NCBI RefSeq assembly: GCF_030116705.1
Contig: NZ_JAOTIK010000002.1
Location: 434,001 to 498,000 of the forward strand
DNA from: Streptomyces sp. ML-6
GTDB lineage: Bacteria; Actinomycetota; Actinomycetes; Streptomycetales; Streptomycetaceae
DNA: 64,000 nt
Direction of reading: 5' to 3'
Part shown: positions 52,370 through 61,590 of the stretch, in pieces
Layout of the letters: each line of letters starts with the position of its first letter
How positions within the stretch are numbered: the stretch's first letter is position 1
The notes under the pieces: model-generated
The model's input: the letters and a program-made list of their open reading frames with translations, nothing else
Databases searched by the model: none
Told to the model about the DNA's origin: nothing
Translations under genes and position numbers: made by a program

Positions 52370-54601
52370 ACAGAGCACGAAGACGCACCCAGGCCCCCGG
52401 CGGGCCACCTGCCGCAGGACTCTCCCCACGGCCCGCCGCCGGGCGCTTTCGGGCCACCGCCCCCGGCCCCGCCGACCGTACCGCCCCAGGACTCCCCCTA
52501 CGCCGCACCGCCCGGCGCTTTCGGGCCGCCGCCACAGGGCTCGTACTACCCGAACGGCCCGTACTCTCCGCAGGGCCCGCCGCCCGTATCGTCGCCGAAC
52601 TTCCCCCACGGGCCTGGGCCCGGCCACCCGTACGGTTTTCAGCCCCCGATGCCGCCGGGCGGGCCGGGGATGCTCGCCCGGCGGCGCGGGCGTTTCCTGC
52701 TGTTCGGCGGCATCGGTGCGCTGGTCGTGGCGCTGCTGGCCGGGCTGTTGATCTGGAACGGCGTCCTCGGGCCGGAGAAAGCGGAGGCCGAGCGGGACCT
52801 GAAACCGTTCCGGCAGGCCGTGGCCGCGCTGGCCGACGCCCCCGGCCTGCGGTACCAGGACTCCGCCACCGTTGCGATGAAGCGGGACGTCACGGTCACC
52901 GCCTCCGGCAGCCGCTTCGGCACCACGGGGTCGGGCGACACCGAACTCGCCCGCGAGCTCCTGAACATCGGTGGCAGGACCTTCACCCGGCAGAAGGACC
53001 CGGCCTCCGGCACGGGGTCGGACGCGCGGACCTCCGGCACGTGGACGGTCGCGCAGGAGAGCGACGACGAGGCGCGGGAGCTCGTGGAGCGCAGGCCCTC
53101 CCCGGCCCTGCTGGCGATCCAGCTCTCCAAGTCCCTGGACATGTTGGAGAACACGCCCGCTCCCGACGAACCCACCGAGCCCCCCACGGTGAACGGCACA
53201 CCCGTACTCGTGGCGGACACCTCGATGGGTCGCCTGCTCGTCACCGACAAGCAGCCCCATCGGGTGCTGCGCCTGGAGCCCTACGGCTCCTCCCCCTCGT
53301 CCGGGTCCTCCGGCGGTCGGGCCCGGGCGGTCTCGGCCCGATCGGCGGCTGCCGCGGTCCAGGGTCAGAGCCAGGTTCAGGACCGGAGCCAGAGCCAGAG
53401 CCAGGATTCCTCCGGGGACGAGGGCCCCTCAGAAACCCCCGAGGTGACGGAGGGTCCGCTCGACGGCAGCGATTCCGGGGGCCTGGGCCTGGAGCCGGTC
53501 ACCGGGGATGCCGTCGATCCGATGTTCGACACCCTGGAGAAGCAGGCCAAGGAGCTGAACGGCGCCACCGACAGCGGCATTTCCCTGGCCCTCAGCGGCT
53601 CGGGAACGGTGAAGTGCGGTTCGGGCGGATGCACGGCCAGGAACAGCTTCACCGGGCGGATCACCACCGACGCCAGGAGCCGCCTCGTGGGCGGCAAGGT
53701 CACCGCGGTGATGGCCGCCTCCTTCAGCGTCGACGGCAGGTCCGCGGGCCGGTGCACCAGCCCGCAGCGCTCCTTCGCGGTCACCGGCACCGGTGTCTCC
53801 GGGAGCCTGTCCTGCTCCAACCCCGGCGCCGGTCCCACCTTCGCCTCGATCGAGGCGCGGAAGAAGGCCGAGGCCCGGGCCCGTTCCCGGGCCAGCGGCG
53901 GCCGCCCGGTCCAGTACCGCATCCCCTACCGCGCCGACACCCTGATCACCGCCCGCGCCCTGGCGACGACCGAGGTCAAGAAGCTGGTCGACAAGGTGCG
54001 GCAGGAACGCGACGGCGCCGACTGCCCCGTGTCCCGCAGCGCCTCGGGAGTGGCCCACCGTGCCCCCGGCGCCCCCGCTGCCCCCGGTGTCCCCGCTGTC
54101 CCCGGTGTCCCCGCTGTCCCCGGCGCCTTCAGCGTTCCCGGTGCCCTCAGTGTTCCCGGGCAGTCGGTCCGGGGCGGAGTCCTGAAGGCCTGGTACATCG
54201 CGGCGTTCCTCTCTCGCGACCGCCCGGCCCGTCCCGTGGCGCAGCCCGTAGCGCGGCCCGTCGGTGACGAAAACTGCGTGAACTGGTCCTCCAGGAGCGT
54301 GAAGACCTTCGGACACACCTTCAAGACCCATGGCGCGGGCGCGAAGAACACGAAGGCGCTGACCGACCGCGCCCGCAGCACCGGCAACCAACAGGGCCAG
54401 TGGCTGGACAACGAGGCCGCCGCGCAGTTCCTGCGCAGTGTCCATGTACCCGGTTCCGGTCCCCGTACGGTGCGCATCCCGGAGGGGCTCGGGCAGGTGA
54501 TCATGCCGGACGGAACCATCTCCCCCGCCCGGGCGGCGACCCTCGTCCCGAGTCCGGGCGGCTTCTACCGCACGGCGTACCCGGTCGTCGACCTGGAGTA
54601 G
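52370..54601 (+). CDS. Membrane-anchored polymorphic toxin candidate
   Basis: A 743-residue protein. Residues 1-100 are Pro/Gly/Tyr-rich and cytoplasmic. One helix (FLLFGGIGALVVALLAGLLIW, 110-130) anchors it. An extracytoplasmic part follows with a Ser/Gln-rich stretch (QSQVQDRSQSQSQDSSGDEG) and a collagen-like linker of PAVPGVPAVPG repeats. The C-terminal 110 residues (ENCVNWSSRSVKTFGHTFKT, NQQGQWLDNEAAAQFL, VRIPEGLGQVIMPDGTISPA) resemble the BECR-type nuclease ends of polymorphic toxins. The activity is inferred, not proven. GGGGGA precedes the ATG. The next gene, 13 bases on, fits an immunity protein. Confidence 0.75.
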   Translation, partial: TEHEDAPRPPAGHLPQDSPHGPPPGAFGPPPPAPPTVPPQDSPYAAPPGAFGPPPQGSYYPNGPYSPQGPPPVSSPNFPHGPGPGHPYGFQPPMPPGGPGMLARRRGRFLLFGGIGALVVALLAGLLIWNGVLGPEKAEAERDLKPFRQAVAALADAPGLRYQDSATVAMKRDVTVTASGSRFGTTGSGDTELARELLNIGGRTFTRQKDPASGTGSDARTSGTWTVAQESDDEARELVERRPSPALLAIQLSKSLDMLENTPAPDEPTEPPTVNGTPVLVADTSMGRLLVTDKQPHRVLRLEPYGSSPSSGSSGGRARAVSARSAAAAVQGQSQVQDRSQSQSQDSSGDEGPSETPEVTEGPLDGSDSGGLGLEPVTGDAVDPMFDTLEKQAKELNGATDSGISLALSGSGTVKCGSGGCTARNSFTGRITTDARSRLVGGKVTAVMAASFSVDGRSAGRCTSPQRSFAVTGTGVSGSLSCSNPGAGPTFASIEARKKAEARARSRASGGRPVQYRIPYRADTLITARALATTEVKKLVDKVRQERDGADCPVSRSASGVAHRAPGAPAAPGVPAVPGVPAVPGAFSVPGALSVPGQSVRGGVLKAWYIAAFLSRDRPARPVAQPVARPVGDENCVNWSSRSVKTFGHTFKTHGAGAKNTKALTDRARSTGNQQGQWLDNEAAAQFLRSVHVPGSGPRTVRIPEGLGQVIMPDGTISPARAATLVPSPGGFYRTAYPVVDLE

Positions 54602-54614
54602 GAGACTGGGGAGC

Positions 54615-55151
54615 ATGAGTTTCTCGGTATCGTTCCGTCCGCCCGCCCCCAAGGATGCCCCCCTCGGCGACCCGGTCCCCCCGGAGCCGGACGAAGAGTA
54701 CGAGACCCTGGTCATGGAGGCGTGCGAGGCCCTCGCCGAGGCCGGGGACGGCGCCTTCCGGATGGGTGGTTTCGGTACCCCCGAGTGGCCGGTGGACGTG
54801 GCGTACGACCTGTCCGCGTTCATGGAGCAGCTTCCGGACCTGCTCGCGGGGGTGCGGGCGCACCGGGAAGTGGAGGTCGACCTCTACTCCCAGGGCTTGG
54901 AGCGAACGCTGACCTTCCGCCCGGAAGCCGGGGTCGTGGCCATTCACTGCGCCTCGCGCACGCGGTGGGTGCCGGACCCGGAGTGCGAACGCCTGCCACA
55001 GGGCGAACTCCTCGCCATGCTCGACGAGTTGGCCGCCGATTTCGCCGACGGACTGGTGGCGGTGCGTTCCGGGCTGGCGGAGGTCTCTCCCTTCTGCGAG
55101 TGGCGCGAACGGGGCGGCCCGCGAACACCCCGCTCCACTGCCACCGGCTGA
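54615..55151 (+). CDS. Probable immunity protein for the upstream toxin
   Basis: A 178-residue acidic soluble protein (EPDEEYETLVMEACEALAEA, DVAYDLSAFMEQLPDLLAGVRA, ELLAMLDELAADFADGLVAV) with no signal peptide or helix anchor. No family name is recognised. Position directly after the toxin-like gene (13-base gap), same strand, acidic charge and small size are the usual features of polymorphic-toxin immunity proteins. GGGGAGC precedes the ATG. It could instead be an unrelated cytosolic protein. Confidence 0.65.
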   Translation: MSFSVSFRPPAPKDAPLGDPVPPEPDEEYETLVMEACEALAEAGDGAFRMGGFGTPEWPVDVAYDLSAFMEQLPDLLAGVRAHREVEVDLYSQGLERTLTFRPEAGVVAIHCASRTRWVPDPECERLPQGELLAMLDELAADFADGLVAVRSGLAEVSPFCEWRERGGPRTPRSTATG

Positions 55152-55203
55152 CCCACCTCCGGGGCGGCCGGAAGCAGTTCGGTCCGGGGCGGGCCGGTCG
55201 CGG

Positions 55204-58200
55204 TCATCCCGCCGTCACCTCGGTGAGGTCGGCGAGCAGTTCGGAGGCCAGCACCGGGTCGAGGTCGCCGAGGCGCAGCGGGTGGTCGTCGCCCGTGCGG
55301 TAGTAGTCGGGCGAACTGTCGATCCGGACCGCTTCCAGGGTCTGGTCCCCGAGTTCGTTGACCATGCCGACGGCTATGCCCGGGTCGAGGTCGATGACCA
55401 GGTACCGGCCCGGGCCGGCCGGCCGGGATATCCAGCACTCCACGCCGGCGTCCTGCGGTGTGCCGCGTTCCCAGCCGCGCTTGGTCAGGCCGAGGAGCTT
55501 GCCGACCGGGACGGTGGCCCCCTCGAAGCGGGCCAGCCGGTGTCCGGCGGCCTCCTCCCCGGTGAGGGCGTGCACGGGGCGGCCCAGCTGCGGGAACGGC
55601 TGCAGGATCTCGTAGTCCGCGAACAGCTCCGCCCAGGTGTCCCGTTCCCCACCCAGGTGCAGCGGGTGGGCGAGCCGTACCGTCGCCCCCTCCGGCAGGG
55701 TCAGCAACTCGTCCTCGGCGTCGGCGAAGGTGCTGTCCTCGGCCACGCGGAACGTCGTCACCGCGCCGCCCGTCTCGCCCGTCCACACCAGGCGGCGTAC
55801 CAGATGCCTCATCAGCGGGTGGTCCACGAACAGTTCCCGGAACTCGTCGTCCGTCCAGGACCGTTGGGTCACCATCGCCTGTTCGAGCCGCCGCACCTGG
55901 TCGGACGCGACCGTGCGGACGTCCTTCTTCAGCGTCGCGAACCGCTTCCGCTCGGTCGGTGCGAGCGTCTGGTCGTCCTTCACCCCGGGTGCGGGCAGGG
56001 CCTTGCGGACCGTGCCGTCGGCGTCCTTCACGTACGGTCGCAGCTGCTCGTCGAAACCGACCGTGAACCGTCGGGTGCCGTAGTCGATGACGGTGCTGCC
56101 GTCGGCGTCCAGGCCGAAGTCCGGGACGAGGCGGTCGCCCAACTGCTCGCCGGTGAGGCCGAGTCCGTCGGCCACCTCCGCGATCTTTTCCTGGGCGCGG
56201 GCCTTGAGGCCCTTGAACTTCACCCGCTGCGAGATGCCGTGCAGATGCATCAGCGCCACGTCGCTGCCGATGGCCGCGAGCACGTCGAGGCCGTCGACCG
56301 CGCGCTTGTGGGAGCCCTCGCCGGGCCAGGCCCGCAGCAGCGGGCTCAGGCGGCGCACCGTGTCGTCGTCCCCGAGCAGGCCGAGGGCGTGCAGCACCCA
56401 GCTCTCCTTGGCCGGCGTGCCGACGAACTGCCACTGCTCGAACAGGCCCCAGGCGAACGCCGCGAGGGAAGCGGGGGTGCAGTGCTCCTTCAGTACGGCG
56501 ATGCCCGGGTAGACGCCGTGCGGTTTCGAGAGGGCGAGCATGGTGAGGACGTGACGGGCCGCCCCGACGGGGAGCGCGCCGCCGTCCTTCAGGAGGATCT
56601 GCGGCAGCAGTCCGGGATCGGCCCAGGGGCCCACCGCGGGCATCCTCTTGGGCAGGGCGAACGCCATCGGGTCGCCGTCCAGGATCTCCGCGACGATGCT
56701 CGCCGCCTCCGGTCCCCCGGCCGTGGCGGCGGCCTCGCGGACCGCGTCGACACCGTGCTTCTGGGCGATGACCTTCAGGGCCGTCTCCGCGCCGTTGCGG
56801 GCGGGGCCCGTCGGGCCGACCGCCTGCGGCAGCAGGTAGGGGACGGCAGCGAGGCCGTGGCGCCCCAGCCAGCCGCGGGCCGTGGCGTTGGCCGACTTCA
56901 GGCGGATCAGCCAGTCGCCGATCCGTGCGGCGACCTCGGTACTGAGGAACGGCAGGACCAGGTCGCCCAGCTTCACGGAGAAGTCCGCGGACGCCTCGAG
57001 CACCAGGTGCAGGACGTCGGTCCCGAACCGGGCGGCGAGCGGCCTGAGCACATCGGGGTTCCCGAAACCCCCCGCGGGCCTGTACGCGCGTACGGCCTGC
57101 CGGGCCTCGTCCTCGGGGCCGTGCAGGAACAGGTGGGCGCACTGGGCCAGGTGATTCCACCCTCGGTCCCCGCGCGCCTTCTCGAGGCGCTCGGTCCACT
57201 GCTCGGCCGGGAAGTCACGCCGGGCCAGCCAGGCCGGCATGGCCGACCACTTCTCCCGCTCGCCGGGCTGCCACACGGCCTTCGGTCCGGGAGCCGTGGG
57301 GATCCGGGCGGCCTCCCGCTTCTCGGGGGCCTTCGCCCGCTTGCGCGTCCACGGCGGATCGACCAGGAGCGCGGGCAGGGCCTCGGCGGGGGCGTCCGCG
57401 ACGCGGTCGACTTCGTCGAGCAGCGGCTCCACTTGGGCCGCGACCCCGGGCGCCAGCCCCGGCAGGGCGGCCTTCACCAACGCGCGGTGGGTCATGACGT
57501 GGTGGGCGAGCATGCGGTCGGCCGACTGCGCCGCCCGGTCCTGGCCGCCCGGGGCCGAGGCCGCCTCGGCGAGCAGCCGGAGGGCCCGCACCGGGTAGCG
57601 GTCCATCGCCGCGACCAGGCTCGTGCGGACGTGCTTGTCGTCCGCGTGGGACAGCAGTACACGGAAGGCGTCGTCGGTCGGCAGCGCGACCAGGGCACGG
57701 GCCACCGTGCGGGTCCGGTCGGCGCCCGGTGCCGTGGCGAGCGCCTCCGTCAGAAGCGGTGCGACCGCCTGGCCGACGCCCTCGGCCAGGGTGGCGACCA
57801 GCTCCATGTCCCAGCCGTTCCACGGCAGGTTCACCGAGCGCGGGAACTTCTCGATCTGTTCCGGGGAACCGAGTGAGCACAACAGCATCGCGCGCAGGGT
57901 CGCCCCGGCCCCGTCCGCCTCCGCGCAGCACTCGTCGACCCAGTGCTGCTCGCCGGGCACCAGGTAGGACACCGCGCAGCGGCGACGCAGGCCGGTCCGG
58001 CAACCGGCGAGGTCGGAGACGACCTGCTCGTACTCCTCGTCCCCGGACACGGCGATCAGGGCGCGCATCCGGTCGGCGAACCGGGGCCGCGCCCAGTAGT
58101 GGTCGGCCGAACCGTCGGCGGGGCGGCGCAGCAGCCGGGAGTCCGAGCGGACGGAGCCGTGCTGTGTCCACATCGCCTCGATGTCGATGTACTCGACGAC

Positions 58201-58617
58201 CGCCCGGGCGGCGAAGGACAGGCCGTGGGCCAGCACCCAGGCGTCCACGAGCACGCCGGGGCGGTGGTCCCAGCGCAGCGACACGGCCGCCACCGCGGCG
58301 GCGCCCAGCGGATTCGGGCTGCCGGCCAGGTGGGCGCGGGTGGCGGCGACGATCTCCGGATCGCTGTCCGGCGAGGAGAGCATCTCCTCCAGCCAGCGGG
58401 ACTCCTCGGCGAGGCCCTTCGCCGCCACCTGTCCGGCGTCCGGGTCCAGGTCCGGCACAGGCTGCGGGAAGCCGCCGCGCCGCGGATGCACGAGCCGCCG
58501 CCAGGACGACGGCACCTCGAAGGTCTCCTCGTCCGGGAACACCACCGTCCCACCGGAAGCGCCGGGCACCTCCTCGCCCCGCACCGAACCGTCGCTCCCG
58601 TCCGGCAAGCTCTGCAC
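55204..58617 (-). CDS. DUF4132 domain-containing protein
   Basis: A 1137-residue cytoplasmic protein. The middle is a HEAT-like solenoid (ARALVALPTDDAFRVLLSHA...AAMDRYPVRALRLLAEA). The C-terminal third is DUF4132 (RFTVGFDEQLRPYVKDADGTVRKALPAPGVKDD...FATLKKDVRTVASDQVRRLEQAM...RRLVWTGE), related to the MolR-like proteins found beside MoxR ATPase/vWA genes. No MoxR gene is seen here. The GTG is preferred because GAGGAGG lies three to nine bases upstream; the frame continues far upstream without a better start. It converges with the immunity gene. Confidence 0.85.
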   Translation of the reverse strand: MQSLPDGSDGSVRGEEVPGASGGTVVFPDEETFEVPSSWRRLVHPRRGGFPQPVPDLDPDAGQVAAKGLAEESRWLEEMLSSPDSDPEIVAATRAHLAGSPNPLGAAAVAAVSLRWDHRPGVLVDAWVLAHGLSFAARAVVEYIDIEAMWTQHGSVRSDSRLLRRPADGSADHYWARPRFADRMRALIAVSGDEEYEQVVSDLAGCRTGLRRRCAVSYLVPGEQHWVDECCAEADGAGATLRAMLLCSLGSPEQIEKFPRSVNLPWNGWDMELVATLAEGVGQAVAPLLTEALATAPGADRTRTVARALVALPTDDAFRVLLSHADDKHVRTSLVAAMDRYPVRALRLLAEAASAPGGQDRAAQSADRMLAHHVMTHRALVKAALPGLAPGVAAQVEPLLDEVDRVADAPAEALPALLVDPPWTRKRAKAPEKREAARIPTAPGPKAVWQPGEREKWSAMPAWLARRDFPAEQWTERLEKARGDRGWNHLAQCAHLFLHGPEDEARQAVRAYRPAGGFGNPDVLRPLAARFGTDVLHLVLEASADFSVKLGDLVLPFLSTEVAARIGDWLIRLKSANATARGWLGRHGLAAVPYLLPQAVGPTGPARNGAETALKVIAQKHGVDAVREAAATAGGPEAASIVAEILDGDPMAFALPKRMPAVGPWADPGLLPQILLKDGGALPVGAARHVLTMLALSKPHGVYPGIAVLKEHCTPASLAAFAWGLFEQWQFVGTPAKESWVLHALGLLGDDDTVRRLSPLLRAWPGEGSHKRAVDGLDVLAAIGSDVALMHLHGISQRVKFKGLKARAQEKIAEVADGLGLTGEQLGDRLVPDFGLDADGSTVIDYGTRRFTVGFDEQLRPYVKDADGTVRKALPAPGVKDDQTLAPTERKRFATLKKDVRTVASDQVRRLEQAMVTQRSWTDDEFRELFVDHPLMRHLVRRLVWTGETGGAVTTFRVAEDSTFADAEDELLTLPEGATVRLAHPLHLGGERDTWAELFADYEILQPFPQLGRPVHALTGEEAAGHRLARFEGATVPVGKLLGLTKRGWERGTPQDAGVECWISRPAGPGRYLVIDLDPGIAVGMVNELGDQTLEAVRIDSSPDYYRTGDDHPLRLGDLDPVLASELLADLTEVTAG

Positions 58618-58739
58618 AGCCCCTCCTCGACCCGCTCCAAGCAGCGTGATCCCTCGATCAGCTGTTGTCACAGTAAGCGGGTCCACTGACAACGCCCCGT
58701 CGGCCTCCTCCCCCACCCCCGGACCACCCCGCCGCCAGG

Positions 58740-58787
58740 CCCCTGCCCCTGCCCCTGCCCCTGCCCCTGCCCCTGCCCCTGCCCCTG
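58740..58787. repeat. Eight tandem CCCCTG hexamers
   Basis: A pure hexanucleotide array upstream of the DUF4132 gene. If transcribed it would read Gln-Gly or Gly-Ala repeats on the minus strand. It lies in the 5' flank, not in a supported gene, and could vary by slippage. Confidence 0.85.
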
Positions 58788-58831
58788 CCGGACGACTGCG
58801 TCGGACGCCCGGACGATCCCCTGGGCAGACC

Positions 58832-59158
58832 TCAATTGCCCCAGTGATGTGTGGTGGTGGTAGGAGCGGGCGGCGATGTACAGGCCGATGCCCCACACAA
58901 GGAACTGCGGGATTCCATACCCGTCAGATCGCGCCGATGACGCTTCACGGTGTCCCGGTCATGGTTTCGGGAGTGATCCGCCGGACGGCTCCTGGACGCC
59001 CAGCACGTACCACTGCCTGGGCGATGCGCCACGCAGGTACAGATGACGGTCCTGCGGGGGTCGCTGAGGTAGATCTCGTGGGGCAGGCCCGCCGGGCACA
59101 GGCGGTTGGCGCCGAAATCGCCGTCCGTCATGCGCTTGGCAGTGAACTTGGGCCCCAT
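58832..59158 (-). CDS. Small hypothetical protein, doubtful
   Basis: A 108-residue frame with a natural-looking N-terminal 45 residues (MGPKFTAKRMTDGDFGANRL, PHEIYLSDPRRTVICTCVAH) and a Ser/His/Arg-rich remainder that looks less real. GGAGAAG lies upstream. Three Cys residues with CxC could bind metal. No family was recognised; it may be a truncated gene at the edge of the GlnH gene. Confidence 0.35.
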   Translation of the reverse strand: MGPKFTAKRMTDGDFGANRLCPAGLPHEIYLSDPRRTVICTCVAHRPGSGTCWASRSRPADHSRNHDRDTVKRHRRDLTGMESRSSLCGASACTSPPAPTTTTHHWGN

Positions 59159-59278
59159 GAGCCTCGGCTTCTCCTGCCGTCACGGGCTCCGCGGAACGAG
59201 GGGAGTGGCAGTCCCGTTCCTGTACGACACCGGGAAGACCACGACTGGATCCCATTCCACCGAGCCCGGGCGAAAGTG

Positions 59279-60277
59279 TCAGTCGCGGTAAGCGGCGGGC
59301 GGGATTGCGGGCACCGGGTGCAACTCCTTCCCCAGCCACTTCCGCGCGCTGGCCGCCAAGCTCCCGTCGGCACGATCCCGTTCCAGCAGCTTGTTCACGA
59401 ACCGCACCAGATCGGGCTGCTCGGGGCTCATCCCGACACCGTAGTACGCGTTGGCGAGTGACCGCCCGACCACCTTGGTCTGCGGGTCCTGCGCCGCCAT
59501 CCCTGCCAGTATTCCGTCGTCGCTGGACACGGCGGCGACCTTGCTCTGCTGCAGCGCGACCACGCAGTCCGGGATGCTGGGCAACGTCACCACGTCCAAC
59601 CGCACCGGCAGCTTCCGCAACGTGGCCTCGGTCGTGGACCCCTTGGAAGTGCAGAGCTTCTCGCCCGCCAGCTGCTCCACTTCCTTGACGTCGGAACCGG
59701 TCGGCACCAGCAACCGCTGCGTCGCGTTGTAGTACGCGCTGGAGAACTCGACCGTGCGCTGCCGTACGCAAGTGGCGCTGAATGTGTTGACCACGATGTC
59801 GACCTGCTCCTGCTCGATCATCCGCGCCCGGTCGGCCACGTCGCGCACCACGAACTGGACCTTGTTCGGGTCGCCGAAGATCGCCTGGGCGATCTTGTGG
59901 ACGATGTCGATGTCGGCGCCTTCGAGCTGCCCGGTCTGCGGGTTGCGGTAGCCGAGCAGGTACTTGCCCTGGTCGACGCCCGCAATCAGCCGTCCGCGTG
60001 CGTAAATCTTTGCCATCGTCGACCCGGACGGCATGGCACCCGGCTTGGGCAGCACACCCTCGGGGCGCAGGCTGTCCTTCACGGTCGTGCACTCGGGCTT
60101 CGACGGCGGCGGCGCCTGCGACGTGCTCTGGTCGCCGTCGCTCGTGTTCGCGTCGGTGCCGTGCAACGCGGGCAGCGCGAGCCCGACGAGGGAGAGCATG
60201 ACGGCGATGGAAAGGAGGAGGAACGGGCGCCGGACGTTGACCATCGACGTGTGGAAACCGTTGTGGGGACTGGTCAT
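59279..60277 (-). CDS. Glutamate/amino-acid binding protein (GlnH-like)
   Basis: A 332-residue extracytoplasmic solute-binding protein. It has an N-terminal hydrophobic segment (FLLLSIAVMLSLVGLALPAL), then the SBP-3 fold: GRLIAGVDQGKYLLGYRNPQTGQLEGADIDIVHKIAQAIF and QVDIVVNTFSATCVRQRTVEFSSAYY. In mycobacteria GlnH senses Asp/Glu and acts through GlnX on kinase PknG. The same GlnX neighbour is present here, ATGA-overlapped, but PknG is not in the window. No lipobox Cys is seen. GC content is somewhat lower than its surroundings. Confidence 0.88.
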   Translation of the reverse strand: MTSPHNGFHTSMVNVRRPFLLLSIAVMLSLVGLALPALHGTDANTSDGDQSTSQAPPPSKPECTTVKDSLRPEGVLPKPGAMPSGSTMAKIYARGRLIAGVDQGKYLLGYRNPQTGQLEGADIDIVHKIAQAIFGDPNKVQFVVRDVADRARMIEQEQVDIVVNTFSATCVRQRTVEFSSAYYNATQRLLVPTGSDVKEVEQLAGEKLCTSKGSTTEATLRKLPVRLDVVTLPSIPDCVVALQQSKVAAVSSDDGILAGMAAQDPQTKVVGRSLANAYYGVGMSPEQPDLVRFVNKLLERDRADGSLAASARKWLGKELHPVPAIPPAAYRD

Positions 60278-61590
60278 CGGTACTCCTCCACCCGACGTGT
60301 GACGCCGATCGCGAAGCCTGCGGCGGCCAACGTGAACAACACGGCGGGCCCGGACGCGAGCAACGTCGTCGCGTCACTGGCGGCTGATGTCGCGGTGGCG
60401 AGCCGCTTCTGGGCCTCGGTGCCCGCCTGGCTCACAGACTTGTCGAGAGCGGCGAACGCGGCACCGGAACTACCGGCGTCGGTACCGACCGCCGACCGGA
60501 CGGCCTTCTGGTAGTCACCGCTGTCGTCGAACCGGCGCAGCTGGGCATGTGCCTTGGACCACGCAGTCGTGGCGGCGCGGATGTCGTCGACGTCGGCGCC
60601 GCGGTCCTCGGCGACGCCGAGCGGGCCGTCCTTGGCGGTGAGCCGGTCGAGTTGTTCGGTGAAGCCCGAGTCGGACGCGCTGCCGCCGCTGCGGGCCACC
60701 AGCACCAGGCTTTCGTTGCTTCGGGCCTGCAGCACGAGCGCGCCGGCCTCGTCGAGCGCGGTGGTCGCGTCGCCGGCCTTGTTCGCGTCGGCGAGCGCGC
60801 TCTCACTGGCCAACGTCGACAGGGTCCACCACAACACGCCTGCGACGACGAGCACGGCCGCCCCGGCCACCCCGAGGTTGAGCCGGCGCTGCGTGCGCAG
60901 GGACTCCCGGCGGGCGAGGTCGAGTGCCGCGAGAAACAACGCGATCCCGAACACGACCACGGCGATCGGCAGCGAACTGGCGGTGCGGTAGTCGGTGTTG
61001 AGCGCTTCGGCTTCGATGCGTCGAAACTTTTCGGCCGCGGGCAGCAGTTCGGTGCGCATCTGTTGCGACGCCTGCGCCAGATACGACTGGCCCAGCGGCA
61101 GCCCTTGACGGTTGTAGGTGCGGGCCGTCTCGATCAATCCGGTGTACGCGGGCAGGCCGGTGATCAAGGTGTCGAGCGGCTTCGCGGCCGGGTCGTCCGG
61201 CGCGACCTGCCGGGACGCCTTGGCAAGGCGCTGACCGGCGTTGGCGACGTCCTCGTCGTACCGGGTACGGATCGCCGCGGGCTCCTGGCCGGCGGATACA
61301 TAGCCGCTGGTGGCCATGGCGTCGGCGTGGGCAAGCGCTTGGTAGATCTCACCGGCGTGCTGCGTGAGCGTGGTGTCCCGGCCGGCCGCGTCGGTCACCG
61401 CGCCGGCCCGCGAAGACCCACCGATCAGACTCAACACGGCAGTGACCAGGCCGGCCAAGGTCAGCAGCACCCCGACGCGGCGCAACCGTGCCGGCGTGCG
61501 CGGTCCCGTCCACTGCCCCCACCACGACAGTTGCCTGGCCCCGGCGTCCCGTGAAGCGGGTGGCGCCGCCGGACTCTGCGTCGTAGTCAT
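60274..61590 (-). CDS. GlnX-like membrane sensor protein
   Basis: A 438-residue membrane protein. A helix near residue 45 (VGVLLTLAGLVTAVLSLIGG), an extracytoplasmic four-helix domain (GEIYQALAHADAMATSGYVS... through AEKFRRIEAEAL), another helix near 210 (LPIAVVVFGIALFLAALDLA) and helices near 245 and 420 give a two-module layout. It matches GlnX of the actinobacterial GlnX/GlnH/PknG nutrient sensor. GGGGGTG lies before the ATG. Its stop overlaps the start of GlnH. Without PknG its output partner is unclear. Confidence 0.8.
   Translation of the reverse strand: MTTTQSPAAPPASRDAGARQLSWWGQWTGPRTPARLRRVGVLLTLAGLVTAVLSLIGGSSRAGAVTDAAGRDTTLTQHAGEIYQALAHADAMATSGYVSAGQEPAAIRTRYDEDVANAGQRLAKASRQVAPDDPAAKPLDTLITGLPAYTGLIETARTYNRQGLPLGQSYLAQASQQMRTELLPAAEKFRRIEAEALNTDYRTASSLPIAVVVFGIALFLAALDLARRESLRTQRRLNLGVAGAAVLVVAGVLWWTLSTLASESALADANKAGDATTALDEAGALVLQARSNESLVLVARSGGSASDSGFTEQLDRLTAKDGPLGVAEDRGADVDDIRAATTAWSKAHAQLRRFDDSGDYQKAVRSAVGTDAGSSGAAFAALDKSVSQAGTEAQKRLATATSAASDATTLLASGPAVLFTLAAAGFAIGVTRRVEEYR

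Noticed and set aside
58947..59461. Plus-strand frame opposite the small hypothetical protein and GlnH
   Set aside because: Overlaps the GlnH gene antisense and lacks recognisable sequence.
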